From contig NW_026262690.1 in NCBI RefSeq assembly GCF_021869535.1, positions 92,099,995 to 92,163,994 on the forward strand: a stretch of 64,000 nucleotides of DNA, in the 5' to 3' direction. The notes beneath the pieces were generated by a model. That model ran no database searches and was not told the DNA's origin. It saw only the letters and a list, made by a program, of their open reading frames with translations. The stretch comes from Mytilus californianus. Lineage: Eukaryota; Mollusca; Bivalvia; Mytilida; Mytilidae. The translations under genes and the position numbers were made by a program. Position 1 is the first letter of the stretch. Each line of letters opens with the position of its first letter. Below, in pieces: positions 38,216 through 48,604 of the stretch.

Positions 38216-38380
38216 TGACATACCTAATTCCCTTTCCCAAGCTGCTACCTTTGCCTCAGCCGCCTCAGCTATGTCCTGTATGTCTTCAAGCGAACACTCA
38301 AATACAGCTTCCATCAAAATAGCCTCGCAAAACTCAGAGACGGCCTGGCATTCCTTTTCTTCTATATCTGACCTTTCCAT
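35033..38380 (-). CDS. Gene A: Lys/Glu-rich helical protein of unknown function, 319 residues
   Basis: Not recognised. Five coding exons on minus: 38380-38224, 37897-37832, 37028-36952, 36341-36068 and 35418-35033. They sum to 960 nt, have GT-AG introns, and phases 1, 1, 0, 1 close exactly. Residues 1-52 are acidic and helical (CSLEDIQDIAEAAEAKVAAW near 29-48). Residues 75-100 hold HEQRIAENPLKNAIG. Residues 101-191 are a charged helix, probably coiled coil or single alpha helix, with core IVQRQYKAIDKSI. A low-complexity Lys/Glu/Asp stretch follows, and the end (TFAARIGGFFRYLSCIKG) is short, hydrophobic and basic with one Cys, perhaps for membrane contact. No signal peptide. Gene B is a tandem paralogue. 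The same exon sizes (157, 77 and 274 nt) and conserved reading phase in both copies are the main evidence that this is a real gene. The start is the first ATG of its exon, six bases after the acceptor. Function, tissue and partners are unknown. Confidence 0.8.
35419..38223 (-). other. Gene A introns 2-5
   Basis: Introns lie at 38223-37898, 37831-37029, 36951-36342 and 36067-35419. They align with those of gene B apart from repeats inserted in B. A mussel module in reverse orientation, with 'atcattggcaaccataccac' then 'atccccttattt', occurs at about 37680-37710. Confidence 0.6.
38160..38211 (+). repeat. (CT)n microsatellite in gene A intron
   Basis: About 26 uninterrupted CT units starting 12 bp inside the intron from the donor at 38223. 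Gene B has shorter CT runs at the matching place (44539-44555, 44670-44701). Confidence 0.95.
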
Positions 38381-39006
38381 TTTATCCTGTTAAATTTTGA
38401 ATCAACTATAAATTCTAAATACATCATGAAATCATTTGTTCATCCCTCTCCCATTTTTTTAAATCGAAATCTGCTGGATTAATAAAACATTCATTGTTTT
38501 GCATGAAAATATGTATTTTCAATTTCTCTTTTAGAATGGTTTAAATCATTGCACCGTTTATACAATCATGATTAAAGGAAATTCCATTTACCGTATAGTG
38601 ATCGCTTCTGTTTTTGGTCTTTTCGGTTTTTCTTTCAATATGTTGTATTTTCTAAATTTTTGCCTGTAGTATTAACGCCATTAATTTGGAATCAAATTTT
38701 GCTTAATTAGCGTTTTCAATAAGTCCCGGTCAAAATGAAGAATGAATTTAACTTAAAATTTAATGACCAACAGTAACAAAAATACACATAGTTATTGTTG
38801 AGACAAACTGAAATTTTCATCAACACTTTAGATTTCCTTTACAAGAACGACAAAGAGACATCGATCAAACTTAAAAATTTACGTTTGCGTGTAAACGTAG
38901 TTACATATTACATACGCAAGAGTCAAAATTGCCTGAAATGCGTATTTGTTATTCAACAACGGGATAAAAAGCACATTAATTGAAAAAGTGAAATAACATT
39001 ACTCAC

Positions 39007-39150
39007 CAGACTTATCTTTCACTTTTTTTAATCTTTCAAAACGCTGAAGAGAAATAATTTCTAGACTTCTAAAAACTTCCTCTGCTGCTATGTATTGGCG
39101 ATACTTCGACAATAACGTTGGCATTGGAAATGTTTATGACGTCAGTATGG
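39007..39150 (-). promoter_or_regulatory. Gene A 5' untranslated exon, upstream ORF and CRE site
   Basis: A splice donor (TCTG|GTGAGT) ends this exon at 39007. An upstream ATG at 39124 opens a 40-codon ORF (MPTLLSKYRQYIAAEEVFRS at its start). After splicing to the exon starting 38386 it stops at TAA one base before the gene A ATG (GGATAAAATG). A perfect TGACGTCA, a cAMP-response-element consensus, lies at 39137-39144. Gene B keeps the donor, the ATG and the CRE, but its upstream ORF is only 17 codons. Where transcription starts is not visible. Confidence 0.5.
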
Positions 39151-39229
39151 TGTCAGCGCAATCACAAAGTTTTCTCCGATTCTCTGTTATCTTCGTTTTT
39201 TCTGTGAGATGACTGCCAATACGTTGCTA

Positions 39230-40335
39230 TGTGTTTGCCAATAGGTTGGTTCCAGTGTTTGTTAATTAATTGTGTTTCTGAATAAATTGTTAGCCGTGTT
39301 TGTTAATCTTTTGTGTTTGTTAATGAGTTGTCACCAGTGTTCTAAAGTCTGAAAAGTGCCAACAGTGTTATATGTATTTTCATCATTGTTGAAGGCCGTA
39401 CGGTGGCCTATAATTGCCACTTTATTTTAACTCTGGTGAATAATTGTTATACTAACATCTACTCATTTTTATATATCAATCAAGTGGTTTTATAAGTATT
39501 TATAAGTGTTTGTCTATACGTTGTTACAAGTGTTTTTCAATAAAATTATTACAAGTGTAACCCAATAAATTGTTACCAGTGTTTTTCAATAAATTATTAC
39601 AAGTGTTACCCAATAAATTGTTACAAGTGTTTGTCAATTAATTGCTAAAAGTGTTTGCTAGTCCGATGTTACAGGTGTTTTCCAGAACCATTTTACCAGT
39701 GTTATTCAATAAGTTGTTACCAGTGTTTTTCAGTAAGTTGACAATTATGTTATTCAATAAGTTGTTACCCGTGTTTGTCAGTAAGTTGACAATTATGTTA
39801 TTCAATAAGTTGTTACCCGTGTTTATCAGTAAGTTGACAATTATGTTATTCAATAAGTTGTTATTAGTGTGAGTCATTAAGTTGTTACCAGCGTTTGTCA
39901 ATAAGTTATTACCAGTGTTTGTCAATAGGTTATTACCAGTGTTTGTCAATAAGTTGTAACCCATGTTTGTCAATTATCTGTCACCCAAATTTGGCAATAA
40001 GTCGTTATCAGTGTTTGTCAATTAGTTGTTACAAATGTGTGTCAATACGTTAATACTAGGGTTTGCCAATAAGTTGTACTAGGATTTGTCAATAAGTTGT
40101 TACTAGTGTTAGTCAAGAAATTGTTACCAGTGTATGTCAATAAGTTGATACCATTGTGTGTCAATTACTTATTACCTAGATTTGTCAATAAGTTGTTACC
40201 AATATGTATCAATAAGTTATTACCAGAATTTGTCAAAATTTGGTACCAGTGTTTTTCATAAGTTGTTACTAGTATTTGGCAATATTTAAGTACCCTTATT
40301 TGTCTTTACGTTGTTACCTGTGTTTGTCTGTAAGT
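39230..40335 (+). repeat. 24-bp minisatellite upstream of gene A
   Basis: More than 40 degenerate units like 'ttaccagtgtttgtcaataa' plus 'gttg'. At 39710-39870 a 48-bp higher-order unit (two basic units, containing 'ttgacaattatgttattcaa') repeats three times. Since 24 is divisible by 3, ORFs stay open on both strands (39638-39973) without implying a protein. A smaller related array lies upstream of gene B. Confidence 0.9.
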
Positions 40336-40339
40336 TGGT

Positions 40340-41012
40340 TCAGGTATAAGAATAAGAAGATGTGGTATGAATACTATGTAATTGGAGAACATTCCGCCAT
40401 AGACCAAAGGACATTGATATGAGCAACTTAAAGCCATCCTACGGTCTTCAACAATGAGCATAATCCATACCGCATCATAGATTGTAATAGACCTCGACAT
40501 GACATCATGTGAAACAATACAAACCAGAAAAGCAACAGCCTTATTAACACTAAAAAAAATAAACGAAAAACGAATACGGCAGACAGCAACCTACAACAAC
40601 AACTGAACAACAAGTTCCTAACTTGATACAGGCAAATATAAACATGGTGAGGTTGAACATATTTGTCAGCCCTCAACTACCCCCACTCCAACCTTGGAAA
40701 GTTGTTTAACAGCACAATAAGAATGAACTGAAAACATCAGTTGGAAAGGACTTAACACATCAGATCGGCATGAAGCACACATAAAAAACTTATAAAAGAA
40801 AAAAAAAACACACAAAGTACCGAAATAAGAGTATTCTCGCCATTACTAAATGCTAGTTCAAATCTCAATTAAAGCCATGAGATAAACCAGATTTCCAGAC
40901 TAAATTTACCAATTGACTAGGATTGTCAGTTTTCCTACCGAAGGACAATAGACTAAATTTCAAATTTAAAACTAAAATACGATATAAAAGATTTAATGAA
41001 TAAAACAGTTCA
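40340..41012 (+). repeat. Degenerate mussel repeat between genes A and B
   Basis: 'aagatgtggtatgaatacta', 'cggtcttcaacaatgagcat' and 'tccaaccttggaaagttgtt' are worn versions of the 34390-34800 module. At 40918-40947 'gactaggattgtcagttttc' then 'ctaccgaag' is a fragment of SINE family 2. No gene. Confidence 0.65.
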
Positions 41013-41244
41013 TCAACAAACAGCTTGGCTTTCTCTCTGTCCATTGATACACGAACAGGAGCGGAAGAATGCAACAAAACTTGCAGCAAACGTGTTTTTC
41101 TTCCCAGCATTGTTGGTGTCTATTGCGTCTTTTTTGTCATTTTCTTTTCTTTCGTTCTTTTCAATGACATCGCAACTGATTTCATTTTCTTGGATTGTCT
41201 CTGTCTCTTTCTTTGTTTCGCTTTTCTTTAAGTCATTTTGTTTT
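41013..41244 (-). pseudogene. Out-of-frame former C-terminal coding sequence of gene B
   Basis: It is homologous to the last 75-odd codons of gene A: EISCDVIEKNERKENDKK against the corresponding A stretch, then NNAGKKNTFAA, then a Cys-bearing hydrophobic end (VAFFRSCSCING). It is open but in a different frame from the upstream gene B exon. The small number of changes suggests the frameshift is recent or that translation of it is regained in some other way. Confidence 0.6.
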
Positions 41245-44200
41245 TCATCTTCGATCTTCGTCTGTCTCTTCCTTTGTTTCGACTGTTTTGAAACCATTTT
41301 GTTTTTCCTGAACAACATCAATAGCTTGGACGTGTTTCTTCTTTTCGTCCTTTGCACTTTCTTTCTCGATCGTCTTCATTTCTGTAAACATAAACATAAA
41401 TGTCGAAATTCAATATTTTCATTAAAGTTTTTAAACTCGGTACAATGTTGTTTGCTTTTTTTTTTTGGCATGCGCATGCTCATCCTAGATTTACATATTT
41501 GTGCATTTAGTCTCAGCTTTTTGTTCTCTTTTTACTGAAATTTCAAGTTATCTCAAATCAATTGCAAATAAGACAATTTTTTTCGTGAATTTTATATGTA
41601 CAAGGAACTTTGAATTAGTCAACAACTGTCTATAACTTATATCATGAAAAGCGTCAGCACCGAGACAAGAGATTGTACAGTTAACAATTGAATGCATCTA
41701 TTTCTATTTTTATTAGGGTGTAATTGAAAATTACAAGATGTTGAATTTATACAAAGTGTTGAGCTTCGGCGTCCATCTAAATTCGTTAGAAAAGGAGAAG
41801 ACTGAAGAAAGTGGAAATCTAAATGAAATAAATACCTTTTTCCAACATCTTTTGTGCTTTTTTCTCCATCTTTTTCATCTGCTTTCTCCTCTTTTCTTCC
41901 TTCTTCCAATTGGATTTGATATCCTTTGTGTACTTTTTTATACTCTTGTCGATTGCTTTGTATTGTCTTTGAACAATCTTTTCCTCTTCTTTGGCTTTTC
42001 TCTCTCGCATTTTTTCCGCTTTTATAATATCTCTTTTCTTCTTCTTTTCGACCTTTTTCGTTTCTTTGTCATAAATTGATCCATTATGTTCAGAATTCTG
42101 GACTGGATCCTATATTAATTATATAACATTTTCATGTAATACTTTTGTGTCTTCTCTCTCGCTCTCTCTTTAGAAACACACACACGTTGAATTAATTTTG
42201 GACACGTTGCAAAAATTTTGATGATTCATAACCATATTTTCCATTATGGGTTAAAAAAAACTTAATTTTCTACATTAAGTCATGTCTGGATTTTTCTAAA
42301 TTTCATTTTTCGTGAAGTCAAATTTAAAAAATCTATCAGCAGCTATCGAAACCAATAAAGATTAAGGACATCAATAAAAACGAGGTGGAAGATACCAACA
42401 GACGAAACTGTGACAAACAAAAACAATTGAAACATAATCTAGAAAACGCCCCGATGATTGAAAGTGAAGTTCAATTGCCCCCTTAAAAATCATAATTTCT
42501 TAATTTGCATCAGAACCCAGATCATAAAAGCATACCAGCAAGTGGACGAACACAGATAAATCACATACTAGGGAAGATGGAACAACTTTCATTATTAACT
42601 GGTAGGAAATTTGTAGTAAATTTCAATTTCAAAGAACATGTTATTTTTGGTTAATGTAAAAGACTTGCACCGTTTATTCATTCAGTTGTAATTATTTTTA
42701 TGCGCCCATTTGTGAAAAATGATAAACAAACCCACATATTCTCTTTCTGTTTGATTTTACCCGAATCAAAAGGGGAGATCATACTAAACCAAATGAAAAT
42801 TTGGTAGTTTCAAGTTTTAATTATGATAAGAGTGTGTGGAACGGGGTTTACAGAATAGAGAATAACGGGCAAAACAATATAAAGAATAGAGAAAAATGGA
42901 TAAAAAATATAAAGAATAGAGAATAATGGACAAACGTTGGTTTTCCCGTTTGAATGGTTTTACACTAGTAATTTTTTGGGGCCCTTTATAGCTTACTGTT
43001 CGGTGTGAGCCAAGGCTCCGTGTTGAAGACCGTACTGTGACCTATAATGTTTTACTTTTATAAATTTTGACTTGGATGGAGAGTTGTCTCATTGGCACTC
43101 ATACCACATCTTCTTATATCTATAAACAGTATTATGAGTAGAGAAAAATGGCCATTAAAGAATACAGAAATGAAGGAATCCCCACCCACCCCACCCAATC
43201 AAGACCCTCTGATAAGACCGGAAACGATTTGGTCTTGTTGTCAGATGTGCGTTCTTTGGCCCATTGCTATGAACATTCAACTTACTATGCATATGAAGAA
43301 CAACAATGAAGGCACTGTTCCACTGATTGTATAACATGGATTGTTATCATCGCTGACATCTACCCATACCAATTTTCCCAAACCCGCTTATGTACCTTAT
43401 TGACATGTCCAATCACATTCTTCAGTGGGTTCTCTGCAATTCTCTGCTCATGGACCTTTGTTATTGTCAATTCTAGAAATAACAAAAATATAAACCCTTA
43501 TTAATTGTTTTTTCCTAGGCCTTTAGATTTATTAGTCCCAGCAGTTTCAACAACTATTTTAAAAATTATATTTAAACTTTAGTCTGAGAGAATATGCTTT
43601 ATTTACTACAACGTATTCATTGTAATTGGCTGTGAACTTGCTTTGAGTGCTCATAGATTGGTACTTCGATCGTGTCTTTGCATTGTTAGTTTTTTTTGTG
43701 GTTCATGCCAATCTGATGACTTAAGCCATTTCTAACCGATTTTTACAGTTTGTTGTTATGTTGTTCTGTCACACCACATGCAGTCCCAGATTAGAACAGG
43801 CCTGGTCGCAAGTTCACAAACATGTTTAACTTCACCACATTCTCTATGTGTCTGTCCCATGCCAGGAGCCTGCAATTCAGTGGTTGTCGCGGTTTGCTGT
43901 CTGTCAATGTTTTCGTTCGGTTATTGATGTGTCATAAATCCAGCCCTTGGTTTTCTGAAGTTTGAATTGTTTCACATTTTGTCATGTCGAGGTTTTTACA
44001 GCTGACTGTAGGGTAAGGGTTATGTTGTAAAGGTCGTAAGGTCACTTATAGTTGCTTACATCAACGTCATTTGGACTCTCTATTGATATTTGTCTCGTTG
44101 GCAACCAAACCACATCTCCTTATTTTTAATCAGAAATGTTATTTTAACATTTTCAGTGAAAAAAATTGATAAACTTTCATGAAAGATGCAGAACCAGCAA

Positions 44201-44668
44201 ACAGAAATAGTGATACTTCGACAAAATTATCAAAGAAACATTACAATTACCCCTTGTTTGCCTTGTTGATATATCCTCATCTTTTTCTGGTTTCTTTTCC
44301 TCCTCCATTTCTACTCTTTCTGTTAAATAAATCAAATAAATAATCAAATAAGGAAACTATGTTATTTCATACAATGACATTTTGTTTAATGAAATCTAAA
44401 ATTTTAAACGAAAAGATGAAGATGGTGCATGAAACATGCTATTAAAAAAAATACTCTCATATGGTTAGAAAAAATAGTGTCTTTACGATATTATTTAAAA
44501 AATGTTAAATAATTTTGTCAAGTTCTGGAGATTGAATCTCTCTCTCTCTCTCTCGTAATATTGCTGACATACAATCTAATTAAAATATAGAACTCTGATA
44601 TCGTCTTCTCCCTCTTATGGAGATACACGAAATCAGAGTTCTAAATTTTAATTAGATTGGCTGACATA

Positions 44669-44700
<32 letters not shown>

Positions 44701-44874
44701 TTATATTACTAACATACTTAATTCCATTTTCCAAGTTTTCCCCTTTGCCTCAACGGTCTGTTCGTCTTGTATGTCTTCAAGCGAACACTCAAATACAGCT
44801 GTACTCAAAATGGCCTCACAAAACCGAGACACGGCAAGACTTTCCTTTTCTTCTTCTTGCGTGGACCTTTCCAT
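41245..44874 (-). CDS. Gene B: tandem paralogue of gene A with truncated C-terminus, 237 residues predicted
   Basis: Five coding exons on minus: 44874-44718, 44319-44251, 43472-43396, 42109-41836 and 41381-41245. They total 714 nt and keep the intron phases of gene A. Three exons have the same length (157, 77, 274 nt). In the 91-residue charged-helix exon 15 positions differ from A, and IVQRQYKAIDKSI is identical. In the 26-residue exon 3 differ. The last exon starts like A, but a frameshift just upstream makes TGA at 41247-41245 (...EETDEDRR-stop). Beyond it, the A-like C-terminus (SCDVIEKNERKENDKKDA, NAGKKNTFAA) is still open in another frame down to 41013. The gene may thus make a shorter protein or be an early pseudogene. 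The first-intron donor reads AA|GTATGT instead of AG|GTATGT, still a valid GT. Confidence 0.7.
41382..44717 (-). other. Gene B introns with inserted repeats
   Basis: Introns lie at 44717-44320, 44250-43473, 43395-42110 and 41835-41382. Intron 43395-42110 gained, relative to gene A, about 42840-43190: 'aagaatagagaa'-type repeats at 42855-42930 and a reverse mussel module at 42960-43120 ('gagttgtctcattggcactc'). Intron 44250-43473 holds another at 43790-44120 ('catgccaggagcctgcaatt', 'ttggcaaccaaaccacatct'). Confidence 0.6.
44573..44659. mobile_element. 87-bp MITE with 10-bp target-site duplication in gene B intron
   Basis: The ends 'aatctaattaaaat' and 'attttaattagatt' are exact inverted repeats continuing into 'agaactctgat' and 'atcagagttct'. 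The 10-bp 'gctgacatac' flanks it on both sides (44563-44572 and 44660-44669). Gene A has the corresponding site without the element. It lies within 60-150 bp of the intron donor at 44717, between CT runs. Confidence 0.85.
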
Positions 44875-45482
44875 TCTTATCCTGTCAACTGTTAATCAAT
44901 TGTTAGTTAAAATGTATCATGACATCCTTTGTACCATTCCCCCACCCTCTTTCCTCCTTTTTAAAATCCTGCTAGATCAATCAAATATGGTTTTACTTTT
45001 ATAGACTTTATTGTTCTGCATGAAAAAAATGTGTATACTGAAGATAATTTGTTAGATATGTGTTTTAATTATTGTATTGCTTATACAGTCATGATAGAAA
45101 GAAAAATTCCATTCACCGAAGTGATCGCTTCTGTCTTTATATTTTCGGTATTTTCTGTGTTTGTTCTTTCTACGTTATTTTTCCAAACTTTTTGCCTGTA
45201 ATATTAATGCTAATTTTTGGGAATCGAATTTGGCTGATTTAGCGTTTTCAAGCAGTCCCTGTCATAATGAAGAATGGATTTAACAGTAATAAATCTATAC
45301 ATATTAATTGTTGAAACCTGAAAATTTAAACGAGATAAATGAGCATCAGCAATAAAAATATATTTTCTTGACTTGATTGAAGATCATACCACGATTTTTT
45401 AAATGCTGGTTTTCAGCTTCAAAGGATTTTTAAATAAACAACTGGACACAAAGCGCGCATTACTTGAAACAATTATACTCAC

Positions 45483-45625
45483 CAGACTAATCTTTCGATT
45501 TTTCAAATCTTCCAAAAAGCTAAACAGATATAATTTTAGACTTCTAAAAACCTATGCTGCTGTACGTATCGTCGATACTTCGACGACTCGTTGGCATCGG
45601 AGATGTTTATGACGTCAAGTTGAAA
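45483..45625 (-). promoter_or_regulatory. Gene B 5' untranslated exon and CRE site
   Basis: Matches the gene A leader exon: the same donor (TCTG|GTGAGT, exon end 45483), upstream ATG at 45597 (ATGCCAACG in both), and perfect TGACGTCA at 45610-45617, 13 bp upstream of that ATG as in A. The upstream ORF ends after 17 codons at TAG. Retention of the CRE and donor while the upstream ORF diverged argues that the exon is regulatory and not coding. Confidence 0.5.
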
Positions 45626-45689
45626 TGGCATCGCGCTGGCGCAGTCGCAAAGTTATTTCTGATTCTCTTTTATCTTGATTGTCTGTGTG

Positions 45690-45890
45690 ATGACGGCCAA
45701 CAAGTTGTTACCAATGTTTGTTAATTCATTGTGCTTGTTAATAAGTTGTTACCAGTGGTTATTATTAAGTTGTTCCCAATGTTTGTCAATAAGTTATTAC
45801 AGGTTTGTCATTCCATTGTTACCAGTGTTTGTTAATTGATAGTGTGTGATGTAAAGTTGTTACTAGTTTGTCAATAAGTTTTAATGATGC
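45690..45890 (+). repeat. Short 24-bp minisatellite upstream of gene B
   Basis: A few degenerate units of the family at 39230-40335 ('aagttgttaccaatgtttgt', 'aagttgttaccagtgg'). It occupies the same position relative to gene B, so the duplication included it and copy number later diverged. Confidence 0.75.
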
Positions 45891-45944
45891 TTTCTATTGT
45901 CTTAAAATCCGGTTGCATTTCAGATATTTGTTCTGAAGGTAGTT

Positions 45945-47290
45945 ACTGTTCCAATTTGTAAAAAACAAATAAAGGCAACAGTTGTATACCGCTGTTCGAA
46001 ACTCATAAATCGATAGAGATAAAAACAAATCCGGGTTACAAACTAAAACTGAGGGAAACGCATCAAATATAAGAGGAGAACAACGACACAACAAAAACAC
46101 AAAAGTGACCATACACTATGAATACGAGCAGATGTGGTATGATTGCCAATGAGACAAGTATCCACAAAAGTCTTAGAACCAAATAAAGTAGAACTAAACA
46201 ACTTTAGGTCACCGTATGGCCTTCAACAACGATCAAAACATAGACATTCAACAATTAACAAAGCCCAGATTTCAATAATGATCAAAATCAATACCGCACA
46301 GAAAACTATCAAAAATCGACATGAGGAAAAACGAAAAGAAAAATGACCTGATTTATGATAAAACAATAAACGAAACACATTGGTGGCCTTGGGCTGTTTT
46401 CTGCTCTTTGGTGGGTTGTTGTCTCTTTGATGCATTCCCCGTTTCCATTCTCAATTTTATACACGGCAGATAGCAATTACGACTACCGTTGTATAACAGG
46501 CTGCTGACCTAGGACAGGCACATATCTACAGTGGCTGGGTTAACAGGATTAAGACCACTCACCACCTCACCTGGAATAGTGGTGTACAAACACAACATGA
46601 TATCAAAATGTTAAAGTCAGTCAAATAGCGTTTCAACTGTTTCGGTTCTTATACATCATTGGCTTTCAAATATTCGGCGTTATATATAAAATAAGAAGAT
46701 GTGATATGATTGCCAATGAGACAACTCTCCATCAGAGACCAAATGACATAGAAGTTAGGAACTATGGTCTTCAACAATGAGCAAAACCCATACCGCATAG
46801 TGAGCTATAAAAGGCCCCGAAATAACAAATGTAAAACAATTTAAACTAGAAAACTAACGGCTAGAACAATGAACGAAAAACAAAAATGATATACAGCAAC
46901 AAACGACAACCACTGAATTACAGGCTCCTGACTTGGAACAGTCACATACAGAATGTGGCGGGGTTAAACTAGTTTGCTGGCGGTAAACCCTCCCCATAAC
47001 CTGCGACAGTGGTGTAACAGTTCAACATACTGAGAACAAACCTTAAAAATCAGTTGAAAAGGGCTTAACTCATCAAATCGATACAAAGAAGAAAAACATC
47101 TAACAAAAACACAGACCTGGCGTGGCAGGGTATTTATACATCCCCACAAAAAAAAAAAGACACTAAGTACAGATCTGGGAGTACTTGCAGTTACTGACAG
47201 CTAGTTCAAAGCCAATGACAACTAATAAAAAATCATGCATCTTAGAATAAAATATCAATCAGTACACATCCATGTTAACATTTGAACGTT
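45945..47290 (+). repeat. Mussel dispersed repeats upstream of gene B
   Basis: Three pieces: 45950-46110 ('aaaggcaacagttgtatacc', 'aactgagggaaacgcatcaa'), 46130-46460 ('tggtatgattgccaatgaga', then 'tttgatgcattccccgtttc'), and 46680-47270 ('agatgtgatatgattgccaa', 'ctgacttggaacagtcacat', 'gaatgtggcggggttaaact'). All recur elsewhere in the window. No gene. Confidence 0.75.
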
Positions 47291-47639
47291 CTTTTTCAAT
47301 TTGGAATAAATCTTCTTTTGAAAACCCTTGAACCAATAGCAACCAAAGTTATTGCGAGCATGGCTCCTAAAATGATGCTTCATCCCTTCATACTGAAACA
47401 ATTGCAAAGTATCTGATTTGCTCCGGGAAAACTCAAAAATAATTCCGACGAAAAACCTTAATTAGAGGCGAACAATGGTAATATATAGTTAAAAGTTTAT
47501 TAAATTTTAATAGGGAGAGGGTTTCTGCAATGGATAAAATATGACTTACACATAACAGTTCCATTCTGATAAAATGGTTTAGGAGAAGAAGCGGATACAA
47601 ATGTCACTGGAGTCAACATAACAGTCAACAAAGCCATCT

Positions 47640-48139
47640 GCAGAACAATACAGCGACCAAAAGAACTATACAAGGAATACTACAGTCATAGAAACATACA
47701 AGGAATACGACTGCATAAAACTATACAGGGAATACGACAGTCATAGAGCTATACAGGGAATACGACAGCCATAGAGCTATACAAGGAATACGGCTGCCAT
47801 AAAACTATGCAGGGAATACGACAGTCACAGAGCAATACAGTGAATACGACAGCCATAGAGCTATACAGGGAATACGACAGCCTAAGAGCTATAAAGTGAA
47901 TACGACATCCATAGAACTAATACAAGGAATACGACAGCCATAGAGCTATACAGGGAATACGACAGCCATAGAACTATATAGGGAATACGACAGCCATAGA
48001 GCTAAACAGGGAATAAGACAGCCATAGAGCTAAACAGGGAATACGACAGCTAAAGAGCTATACAGGGAATATGACAGTCATAGAACAATACAAAGAATAC
48101 GACAAACACAGAACTTTACAAGGAATACAACAGTCATTA
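47640..48139 (+). repeat. 28-bp minisatellite, first block
   Basis: About 17 units like 'acagccatagagctatacag' plus 'ggaatacg', with substitutions. The same unit resumes at 48605-48745, so the hairpin-bearing stretch 48140-48604 interrupts a single array. Confidence 0.9.
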
Positions 48140-48285
48140 TTAGTTACATAGTGTGCTAGTGACCTAATACGATATATATGGGGTCAGTAAATTCCATATG
48201 GGATGAGAGCAAAGCTCGAATCCCCATATGGAGTTTACTGACCCCATATATATCGTATTAGGTCAATAGCACACTGTGTAACGAA
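48140..48285. mobile_element. Foldback element splitting the minisatellite
   Basis: 'ttagttacatagtgtgct' (48140) pairs with 'agcacactgtgtaacgaa' (ends 48285). Inner arms 'gacctaatacgatatatatg' and 'catatatatcgtattaggtc' are perfect complements. The stretch 48286-48604 after it shows no repeat units or ORF worth calling and may be part of the same insertion. Confidence 0.85.
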
Positions 48286-48604
48286 TTTATTTTACCGACT
48301 ATTTTAACATATGGTATTTAGACTAGAGGCCTATCAAAGTGATTAAGTCTTCAATACTTAGTATCAAGAACCTACTTCCATTGGCCTATACAAAAACAAA
48401 TGCCAACAATAACAACTTGTTAGCTTTAAATGTGTTTTATGAATTTATTTCAATCGTTCATCATAAATTTCTTCGTCTGTTGAAACCTTTCAAATTTTTC
48501 CTCAACACCGTGTTGGTTTTATAAAGGGGCGTAACACCACTACTAACCGTGTATTGACGCGGTTGATTTTAACCAATTATATTCCTAGAAATGTATAGGA
48601 GGTA

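Noticed and set aside
38084-38223. Continuation of the gene A second exon into an Arg-Glu repeat
   Set aside because: This is read-through of the intron donor into the (CT)n microsatellite. The homologous donor in gene B and the phase support splicing at 38224.
39007-39124. Treating the gene A leader exon as the protein start (MPTLLSKY...)
   Set aside because: Splicing to the next exon gives a stop at once (GGA TAA), and the frame is not conserved in gene B.
39638-39973. Asn/Leu-rich 111-codon ORF on minus
   Set aside because: It is generated by the 24-bp minisatellite. The plus strand is open too, and the composition follows the repeat.
42840-42930. Possible functional element from the 'agaatagagaata' repeats
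   Set aside because: It is a short degenerate repeat seen only as an insertion in a gene B intron. Nothing more can be said from the sequence.
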